Source: Chlorocebus sabaeus (lineage: Eukaryota > Chordata > Mammalia > Primates > Cercopithecidae). Taken from it: a stretch of 64,000 bases of DNA. The notes below the pieces were generated by a model. It was given only the letters and a program-made list of their open reading frames with translations. It did not search any database and was not told where the DNA came from. Position 1 is the stretch's first letter. Each line of letters opens with the position of its first letter. The stretch lies in assembly GCF_047675955.1 (NCBI RefSeq), contig NC_132911.1:20234565-20298564 (forward strand), written 5' to 3'. This document shows positions 56,691 through 64,000 of this stretch, one piece after another. A program made the position numbers and the translations under genes.

Positions 56691-57425
56691 TGTCCAGTAT
56701 AAAGAGGTAATGCCATTCTTAGGACCAGAAGAACTGGTCTTGAGGAAAGAGAACTTGGAAATGTCTACCTTCAGAATTGCAATCAGTTGGTTGAGGCAAA
56801 CATTTGATTTCCCCCATCTCGTAAATAGGCAAGACTTACAATTTGCACAATGATATTATTAATGTCTAGGGCCTGGAAAAACAAAAATGATGTTTCAACT
56901 TCAGGCTTTTAAATCTTCTGATTTGCCCTGCTCTCTGCCTAGCTAAATTCACGACACTGGAGCCCGTTTGATGTTGAGCAAGGCTCTCTCCACACTGTCT
57001 TCTTGATGAAACCTTAAATCAATGGATTTCCCATCCCCATTCCTCCCTTTTCCTCTCTAAAGATGAGTTTTTTTCTGGTAACAGAAATTCTGTTTAAATA
57101 TGTAGAATTCTGAAAGGAGCGACAGCTGTGGTAGTGATATTTTAAATCGTTAGAGTTTGTGACTTTAGGCTGTAAAATAGACGCCTATTAAAGTCCGTAA
57201 TTTAGGATGCTTCCATCATATACCTGTGGGGCAGAGACAGATGGAGGGTGGAGGGACTGGAGAGTGAGACCAGGTGCAGAACTAACTCTGCCCTGTGATG
57301 TACTGGACACTCCGGCTTAACTTTAAGGGAAATATTTAAGAGCAGGAGGAAGGCAGATCCGTGTGTCATTAATGCCTCCATGCCATCTTTACTGTGCTCA
57401 GCCCTGATCCGTGCTGTTGGAGTGG
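56691..57425. other. Unique sequence
   Basis: No gene or named repeat recognised. Confidence 0.4.
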
Positions 57426-57474
57426 GGTGTGTGTGTGGTGTGTGTGTGAGAGAGAGAGAGAGAGTGTGTGTGTG
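57426..57474 (+). repeat. Compound (GT)n(GA)n(GT)n microsatellite
   Basis: GT repeats, a GA block of about eight units, then GT again, on the plus strand. Likely length-variable. Confidence 0.95.
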
Positions 57475-57556
57475 CATGGAGGGGGTGAGAGTATGCATGT
57501 CACTTGTACAGGGGTGAGTATAACACGGTACCTACCTTTGAGGAACACTATTCCAG

Positions 57557-57771
57557 TGCAGTGTTTCTCAAACTTTTTTTTCCCGTTATCGACTTAACAT
57601 CCCCCATCTCCAGAGCGTTCTTAGACATATTTTCCTAACTGCCCTCCTCATGACATTTTAATATCACAGGCATACTGTGTATTTGCTTATATACTGTATA
57701 TATAATTTTTTCCCTCTCATCAACCAATACTCTCCTGCTTAGAAAAGACATTGCCCCTGTTGAGAATGCAT
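57557..57771. mobile_element. Possible hAT-type MITE remnant
   Basis: Starts 'cagtgtttctcaaacttttt' and ends 'ccctgttgagaatgcatg', consistent with imperfect hAT terminal repeats (CAGTGTTTCTCAA against TTGAGAATGCAT). The intervening sequence is C/T-rich. Family not assigned. Confidence 0.4.
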
Positions 57772-57857
57772 GTTTTAGTTGGAATGGAAATGATGAGGTG
57801 TTTCTAGTCCTTCCTGTATTGGAGGTAACTACAAACTTATAAACAAGCTCAGAGGAC

Positions 57858-58343
57858 CTGTAGTGGGTGGAACAGTGGTCCAAAAACATACACCCATGTC
57901 TTCACCTCAGAACCTGGGAATGTTACCTTATTTGGTATTTTTAACAATTATCAAATTTTTATTAATTGCAGTTTCAGGTGTCTTTAAATTAAGGATCTCA
58001 TTCTGGATAATCCAAGCAGGCTCTGAATCCAGTGATGAGTGTCTTTATAAGAGACACGCACAGAAGAGACACAGATACAGAGGAGAAGGCAGTGTGAAGA
58101 CAGGTAGAAATTGCAGTGATGCTGTCATAAGCCAAGGAACACCTGAAGCCTCTAGAAACTGGGAAAGGAAAGGAGGGCTTCTCCCTTCGAGTGTTTACAG
58201 GGAGCGTGGCCCTGCCGGCACCTTGATTTCAGACTTCTAGTCTCCAGAAGTGCGAGGGAATACATTTCTGTTTAAATTTCCTAAACTGTAGTTGGAACCA
58301 CCATGTTTGTGATAATTTATTATAGCATCCCTAAGAAATGAAT
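57858..58343 (+). mobile_element. MLT1 LTR
   Basis: 'aacagtggtccaaaaacata', 'ttaccttatttggtattttt', 'gtgtctttataagagacacg', 'ccctgccggcaccttgattt', 'gtctccagaagtgcgaggga' and 'tagcatccctaagaaatg' in MLT1 order. The plus frame at 57863-58240 (125 codons) lies in it and is not a gene. Confidence 0.8.
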
Positions 58344-58994
58344 ATAGGAGAGGATGGCCAACCTAGCCTCTGAAAGTATGAAGAAAACTCAAGAGGAGAT
58401 AGATGATTTTTGGAGTAGATCTAGATGAGCAGGAGGTGAGCAGACAGAGGAAAGGAAGGGTATCTCGCGGACAGAACAGCACGTGGATATAGGGAAACAG
58501 CAATGCAAGAAGTGGTCATGCTTCTCAGGCTCCATTATTGCCTGGATGCTTCTCCCCACCTCTATACATGGAAGATCTTGAGAGTTCAGTGTTGGGGCCT
58601 CGATTCTTTTGTTTGTTCTCTCTCCCAAAGTGCACTCATCCTTTTCCCATTACCGTCTACATGCTGAGGACTCCCAAATCTATCTTCTGGCCAGACCTCT
58701 CCACAGTGGAACCTCAGATTCAACTGCCATTTGATGCCCCAGTTGCCTGGGCATCTGCACCATCAGCTCTATTCCCACCCCTCACGCTGCTTCTTCTCCA
58801 GTTTCTCCTTTCTCTGTCTCACCAATAATACATATCTTCATCTACCAGATTGCTCATTCAAGAAAGGTGGACAACCTCACAGAGGCCTGCCCCTACTTCC
58901 TCAGTCTCCACCAACAACCACCAGCAGCTCTCTGTCCTTCTTCCTCCGATAGACACATTCACATGGATCCTCTTGCCTGCCACAAAAGCAGTAG

Positions 58995-59180
58995 GACACC
59001 GAGAGCAGGGCTCCAGACTATCTAAGTTCCAATCCCTATGTGTTCCTATCTTTGCCTCAGTTTCTCATCTGGAAAATGTGATACAATTATACCTTCCTCA
59101 TAGGGTCACTGCGAAGATTAAAACAACACATGTAAAAGTTTTGGGAAACTAACACTAAGTATTAGCTAGTATTACAATCA
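58995..59180 (+). repeat. MIR SINE nested in the L2
   Basis: Sense MIR: 'tgcctcagtttctcatctgg', 'accttcctcatagggtcac', 'gcgaagattaaaacaacac', 'atgtaaaagttttggg'. Confidence 0.7.
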
Positions 59181-59505
59181 TTGCCAATGCTTTCGTTCAA
59201 GCCCTTATCATCTCATCTCTCACTTAACACTGTTACAACAACCTCCTGCCTAAAGTCTCGGATTCCTTCCTTGCCCCTTCAGAAATCATTGTCTGCATTG
59301 AAAGCTTGAGTAGTTTCCACTACATTGAGACTGACCCCCCACCTCCCTACCACATTCCACGGGGCTCTGCACGACCAGCTGTGTCCATCTATCTCCTCAA
59401 CCTCGGTTCCTGTGATGACCCCTCACTTACTCTAGGGATATAGATAGGCCATTCTGCATATCCCTGCCGTACAGTAAGTGAGGGAGCATCACGTGATATG
59501 TACAT

Positions 59506-59572
59506 TTGACTAAGTTTCAGAGAGAATATGACCACATTTTTTCTGGTCGTATTCTCCCTGAAACTTGGCCAG
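59506..59572. other. Near-perfect 23-bp hairpin
   Basis: Arms 59512-59534 and 59544-59566 are complementary at 21 of 23 positions around a 9-base loop (CATTTTTTC). With G-T pairs and a mismatch the stem extends to about 29 pairs at 59506-59572. The right arm belongs to the edge of the adjacent old repeat. The structure has pre-miRNA-like dimensions, but no evidence of expression is visible. Confidence 0.85.
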
Positions 59573-59815
59573 TTGCAACTGAGATTTGCTCAAAGTGTAA
59601 AACACACCCTGAAATTTGAAGACCTAGCATGAATAAAAGTATTTCTAAAAGTCACTAATTGAAAATAGATTGCATGTTGAATGATAATATTTTGGATATA
59701 TTGGGTGAAGTCAAATATATTATTAATTTTATCTCTTTTGTGAAAATAAATTTTAGAATCACATATATGGATCACATTTGTTTCAATTGAATAGAGTTGT
59801 TTCATGGACTTCCAT
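59570..59815. mobile_element. Old DNA-transposon-like repeat
   Basis: 'aatgataatattttggatat', 'attgggtgaagtcaaatat' and 'acacaccctgaaatttgaag' match a common MER-type repeat whose name I am not certain of. It is inserted in the L2. Confidence 0.45.
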
Positions 59816-60504
59816 CAATTCTTAGGACATGCTAAGCCATCTCCAACCTAAGTCTTTGCACTTGGGCTTCCCTCTGCCTTGAACGCCCTCCTATTACTCT
59901 GTAGGTGGCTAGATTTTCTTGTCTTTGGCTGCCACGTCACCCCTTGAAAGAGGCCTCCTCTGGCTGTCCTCAATCCCAGCACTCTGTTTATTTCCTTCTT
60001 TGCACTATTCATTTTTTTTTTGTTTTTGTTTTTTTTTTTTTAAATCTAATTCACTTCTCCCACTCAAAAGTAAGCCCCATGATTCAGGAGCCATCTGTCT
60101 TGTTCCCTGTTGCATCCCAGTGCCTGCAGGGTGCCTTGGGCACACAGTCCATCTTCAATACACATTTGTTGAATCCATCTTCAACACACATTTGTTGAAT
60201 AAATGAAGCAACAAAGAGATTGTTTTTAAAGAAGGTGTTTCTTGCCATTTAAAAGATTCTCTGGACTCTGTGGATGGCAGGGAAGTGTGAGAGGGGACAT
60301 TTAAAAATTCTCCCCCACTGAAGATAGGAGTGGCAGACACCAATCTCTGAAGAGGCAGAAACACTCAAAGCACAACACAAACAGAGATCTAACTAAAAGT
60401 GACTGCTTTTAACATGCAACAGCTGTCAGAGAAGGCCAGGGCTAGAGGATGAACTTAACTGTAGTTAAAGTACCTAGCTTATCTGTAGGTATACAGTAAG
60501 ATTT

Positions 60505-60693
60505 TTATTTTGTTTTATTTTGTTTTGTTTCATTTTATTTTTTGAGACAAGATCTCACTCTGTCACCCAGGCTGGAGTGCAGTGGTATGATCACAGCTCA
60601 CTGCAGCCTTGATCTCCTGGGTTTAAGCAATCCTCCCACCTCAGCCTCCTCAGTGGCTGGGACTACAGGCGTGCACCACCAAGCCTCACTAAC
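60505..60693 (-). mobile_element. 5'-truncated Alu (AluJ/S, right monomer only)
   Basis: Reverse complement: T-rich tail (60505-60542), then the right monomer only, stopping after 'gcaccaccaagcctcac'. Target-site duplication GTAAGATTT at 60496-60504 and 60699-60707 shows the truncation happened at insertion. Confidence 0.88.
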
Positions 60694-60779
60694 ATATGGT
60701 AAGATTTAGAGGGTACTAAAAATGAACCCCAGCATAACAGAGATACCCACACAGTGTCACAATGCCTGAAACTGTTCCT

Positions 60780-60970
60780 ACTAGCTAATACTTGCCAGAT
60801 ATTAGACTGTGCTAAGCATATTATCTTATCCTCACAATGATCTTATAAGGTAAGTCCCAGCACAATTTTCCTTTTATACTAAAGAAACTCAGACAAGGCA
60901 GTAATTCACCCTGGGTCACCTCATCAGTGAGGACCGGCCCCAGGATTTGGGCCCACATCACCTATGTCCA
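60780..60970 (-). repeat. MIR SINE
   Basis: Antisense MIR: 'agctaatacttgccagatat', 'actgtgctaagcatattatc', 'ttatcctcacaatgatctta', 'gaaactcagacaaggcagt'. Confidence 0.75.
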
Positions 60971-61540
60971 GTGTCGGAGCTCACAGATACCACAGTAGGA
61001 GGCTGGAAAGGAAGCACCTGCACACCTGCCTCAAGTCCAGTTCCTGCTTTGCCACAACCTGGGGAATTTGAGATTAGTCCAGAGCCTAGTATTTGTTGCT
61101 CACTTCTACTCCAGAACTGCTTATCCTTCAGTGCTTCCTGGCCATATTCTCCCTGGATATGGATAAGGTACACAGTTCATCCACCTGGAGTTAGGTTGAT
61201 TTGCTTCTCTTCCCCAGGCAGTTACAAACACAGATTTATTGTTTCTGCTTACGAAATGCTCTGCAACCTGAACCCTTCTCTCTGCCTCTTCTCTCATTGC
61301 CTTGGTCAAGCTCCCATCATCTCCTCCCTCTAATTCCACAGGCTTCCAACTAGCCTTGTCCCTCCAGCATCTCCCACTGGAATCCTCTCTCCCCACTTTT
61401 GTAAGAGTGAACCAACCTAAAAATGTCAATCTCCACTCCCTATCCCTTAAGTTCTTTTAGCAGCTTCTCATGCCCCTTAAAATAAAGCACAAATTCCTTC
61501 GTCAAGCATATAAATTCCTTTATGAGCTTCCCCCCACCTA
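60971..61540. other. Unique or unassigned sequence
   Basis: The plus frame at 60947-61333 (128 codons) starts inside a MIR, has no domain, and is opposed by minus frames over the same DNA. No gene called. Confidence 0.4.
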
Positions 61541-62082
61541 TACATGGTGGACAGTTTTCCAAGATGACCCACTGGTCCCCTTCTCCTGGTATTTACCCCC
61601 TGTGTCATCTCTTGCCCTGGAATGTGAGTTGGATCTAGGGACACTCCTCTAGCAAACAGAATATGGCAGACAGAGTGGGACATCATGTCTAAAGTTAGAA
61701 AGGACCTTGACTTCCATCTTGCTGGCACCAGATCATTGTCTTGATCTCTTGTTTGCTCACCCTGCTGGAAACAACTGTCCTGTTGGGTGCTGCCCCATAG
61801 AGAGGCCCACATGGCCAGGAGCTGAGGGAGGTCTCAGGCCAGCAGTTGTTGCAGAACTGAATCCTGCCAACAGCCACTTGAGTGAGCTTGGAGCACATCA
61901 TCCCCCTCACATCCATGGATGCTTGAGATGACTGCAGCCCTGGCTGACACCTCAATTGCAGCCTCCTTAGAGATAAAAGTGGACCTGAATTCTTGTTCTA
62001 CAGAGGCTGTTAGATGAGAAACGTTTGTTGCTTTAAGCTAGGTTTTAGGGCAGTTTATTAAGCAGTAATAGATAACGAATAC
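61541..62082 (+). mobile_element. MLT-type LTR
   Basis: 'gccctggaatgtgagttgg', 'agaggcccacatggccagga', 'gcagaactgaatcctgccaa', 'atgactgcagccctggctga', 'cagtaatagataacgaatac' in the order of an old MaLR/ERVL LTR. The minus frames 61477-61955 are its antisense translation. Confidence 0.6.
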
Positions 62083-62667
62083 ACTGGGTTTTCAACCTCA
62101 CTTTGTGGCCACTTCTATTATACTTGCACACTCAATACTTCTATCACACTGAATTTCCAGCAAGTCCCTAATATATCCTTCATCTTCAGACTTTTGTATA
62201 TATCATTTATTTCTGCTGTTGATGCCATTTATTCATTTCTGGCCTGGTAACACATGTTCCTTTATCAAAACCCATCTGTAGTAACACGACTGTTCAGATG
62301 GCCCTTCCAGTCTACCAGGTAACCACTCCTCCTCCACACTCCCAAATGCTTCAGTGCATTTCACTTAGGGCACTTATAGTGCTGTGGTGGTTATGGATGA
62401 AGCGTGCTCCTTTCATGCGCCTTCCCCACCCGCTAATTTCCCTCCCTCGCACTCCCTCTGCCTGGTCCCCTTTAGCCACTACGCCCAGAATTCCCAGTCA
62501 GAAGGAGCTCTGTGTTCGTCTTCTATTTCCAGTACCTCACACAGGGCTTTGGGCATATCCACAATTTAGGTTGTTCAGTAAACAGAATTCTAAAACTGAC
62601 ATTGGAGGAATGAAACTCTTAAATCAATTTCTTCATGTGTTATTATTCATTAATAATAATAATAATA
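62083..62667. other. Unique or L2-like sequence
   Basis: C/T-rich text around 62330-62560 resembles diverged L2, not certain. The 162-codon plus frame 62298-62786, the longest in the window, runs from this stretch into the Tigger-type transposon, so it is a composite chance frame. Confidence 0.4.
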
Positions 62668-63220
62668 CAGTCATGTGTTGCTTAGTGATGGGAATACGTT
62701 CTAAGAAATTTGCCGTTAGACAATTTCATCATCCTTTGAGAGTGTACTTACACAAACCTAGAGAGTATAGCCTACTGCACACCTAGGCTGTATAATATTC
62801 TCTATTGCTCCTCGGCTACACACCTGTACAGCAGGTTACTGTACTGAATACTGTAGGCAATTGTAACACAGAGGTAAGTATCCGTGTATCCAAACATAGA
62901 AAAGATTCAGTAAAAATAGGGTATAAGATAAAAAGATACACCTGTATGGGGTCCTTACGATGGATGGAGCTTGGAGGACTGGAAGTTGTTCTGCGTGAGT
63001 CAGGGAGTGCATGGTGGGTGAATGCGAAGGCCTAGGACACTACCGTACAACACTGTAGACTTTATAAACATGGCACACTTAGGCTACACTAAATTTGCCA
63101 AGGGCAAAGAGGGAGCAGACACATAACCTAGTGAAAGCAGGAGCAAGGAAGTGAGCTCTTATAGGACCACTGTCATGTTTGTGATCCATCATTGACTAAA
63201 TGTTCTGCAACACATGGCTG
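62668..63220. mobile_element. Tigger-type (Tc1/mariner pogo) non-autonomous transposon
   Basis: 553 bp with terminal inverted repeats CAGTCATGTGTTGC (62668-62681) and the complement of CAGCCATGTGTTGC (63207-63220), 13 of 14 matching. TA is present at the left target and altered at the right. Internal text ('gtgtacttacacaaacctag', 'tactgtactgaatactgtag', 'cacacttaggctacactaaa') is collinear with the well-known MER-type element of this class. Confidence 0.85.
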
Positions 63221-63334
63221 TCATAATAGTAAAATAAGAATATAACATAATCATAGTAATAACAAAACAATATGGTCATGATAATAGTAATGTTGTAATG
63301 ATACTCTTAATATTATTATTATTATTAACATATC

Positions 63335-63515
63335 TACGAGCCTAGCTCTGCACTAAATGCTTTCAGATACACTATCACTAAACCTCAAGATACCCTGTAG
63401 GGTAATTAAATTATATCCATTTCACCCAGACTCAGGGAGGTTAAATAACTTGTCTGAAGCCTCAGAACTAATGGTGAAGCTGGGATTCAATCCCAGAGCT
63501 GCTTGATTATCCCGT
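63335..63515 (-). repeat. MIR SINE
   Basis: Antisense MIR: 'gagcctagctctgcactaaa', 'ccatttcacccagactcagg', 'gaggttaaataacttgtctg', 'gctgggattcaatcccagag' (box B complement). Confidence 0.75.
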
Positions 63516-64000
63516 GAGTTCTCCTTTCTTTACAACCTTGAAATAAAGGGCATCCAAGAAGATATTGTTGAGGAAGAACCGGAGAGCCCTTCTGAATGTG
63601 AATGGCAGATTCCTGCGCCAGGTTCCAGGCACAAACAGTACGTGAAGATCACCACGGTGCTGACGGAGGGAGTGAAAAACTAGAGAATGACTTAAGAAGA
63701 TCAGTAAATACGTAGGCGCGGCATGCAGGAGTGGAGCAGTATGTCCTGGTGAAGGCACACTGGGACCTCGAAATCCATTAGAAAAGTGCTCCACAAGGCC
63801 TGAAGCTGAGCTGAGGATGCAACGGGCTTGACTGAGCTTTTAAAATTCAGTGGACACCAGCACCAAAATCTTAATCTGAGTTTTGCCGCACGCACTGGAA
63901 AGCAGGAAGCTCTCATCACGTGGAACCAGCGAACGTCATTACTGCCAGTAACGACCGTAATGACCCCAATGACCCCGGCCACTCTGCGCACTTTCCGATC
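63516..64000. other. CpG-retaining right edge, possible gene-associated DNA
   Basis: I count 20 CpG in 63541-64000, close to what base composition alone predicts and far above the depleted level elsewhere. A plus frame without ATG is open from 63507 to the TAG at 63681-63683 and is acidic then basic (for example DIVEEEPESPSECEW). A pyrimidine run at 63520-63531 could serve a splice acceptor near 63548. The domain is not recognised and the sequence continues past the window. Confidence 0.3.

Larger units (their letters stand above)
58585..60215 (+). repeat. Long sense L2 LINE 3' region, with nested insertions
   Basis: From 'gttggggcctcgattctttt' and 'atgctgaggactcccaaatc' through 'ttgcacttgggcttccctct', 'cagtgcctgcagggtgcc' to the 3' end 'catttgttgaataaatgaag'. 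The terminal 'ccatcttcaayacacattt' unit is tandemly duplicated (60149-60199). A MIR (58995-59180) and another repeat (59570-59815) lie inside. Plus frames at 58538-59152 and 59905-60206 are shadows of it. Confidence 0.65.

Noticed and set aside
57863..58240. 125-codon plus frame
   Set aside because: Lies inside an MLT1 LTR.
62298..62786. Longest open frame (162 codons, plus) as a gene
   Set aside because: It runs from unassigned sequence into the Tigger-type transposon and has no recognisable domain.
1..64000. tRNA genes, rRNA, mitochondrial insertions, phage or bacterial operons
   Set aside because: I saw no cloverleaf with intact A and B boxes other than MIR heads, no rRNA-like or mtDNA-like blocks, and no ribosome-binding-site/gene arrays.

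Overview
This window looks like primate, most likely human, nuclear DNA. It carries nine Alu copies (AluJ-, AluS- and AluY-type), a young L1PA 3' end, two MADE1 mariner derivatives and MST/MLT1 LTRs, on a background of much older MIR, L2 and L1M copies. Bacterial or viral gene organisation is absent. I recognise no functional protein-coding gene, tRNA, rRNA, CRISPR array or operon. The long open frames are either LINE-1 remnants or chance frames through repeats and unique DNA. It reads as intergenic or deep intronic sequence.

Layout. 1-11.7 kb is repeat-dense: an AluY/S-type copy, an L1 3' end, an MLT1-like LTR, a long antisense L1M (about 4.3-8.35 kb) broken by a MaLR LTR and an Alu, then a sense L1M 3' half (9.6-11.36 kb) holding a young L1PA tail and an Alu. 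11.7-23.7 kb is mostly unique, with weak L2/MIR traces, one Alu, a complete MADE1 and two G-quadruplex motifs. 23.7-28.3 kb is an MLT1-like LTR split by a young AluYd-type insertion, followed by a sense L1M interrupted by an orphan piece of L1 endonuclease sequence. 28.3-43.5 kb is sparse in young repeats and rich in MIR/L2. It contains a 203-bp inverted duplication (32.9 and 38.3 kb) and a collapsed MADE1. 43.5-48.9 kb holds an L1 3' end, an MLT1, MIRs and a homeodomain-motif-rich candidate conserved element near 45.5 kb. 49.3-54.6 kb is a stack of L2, a solo ERV1-type LTR, an MST LTR carrying a small foreign retroposon, and two more MaLR LTRs. 54.6-64 kb has MIRs, Alus, MLT1-type LTRs, a long sense L2 with nested insertions, a near-complete Tigger-type transposon, and an unusually CpG-rich right edge.

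No genes can be shown to work together. What the window does show is a relative chronology of insertions (MIR/L2, then L1M, then MLT1/MST/ERV1, then MADE1/Alu/L1PA), with exact target-site duplications at several junctions. The best candidates for something functional or unexpected are the CpG-rich right edge with a short open frame and a DR3 receptor-like motif, the TAATTA-rich block at 45.26-45.78 kb, the 203-bp inverted duplication, the retroposon-in-LTR at 50.8 kb and the 23-bp near-perfect hairpin at 59.5 kb. I found no clear evidence of a novel biological system. Family names come from memory of consensus sequences, and edges are approximate unless a target-site duplication is stated.
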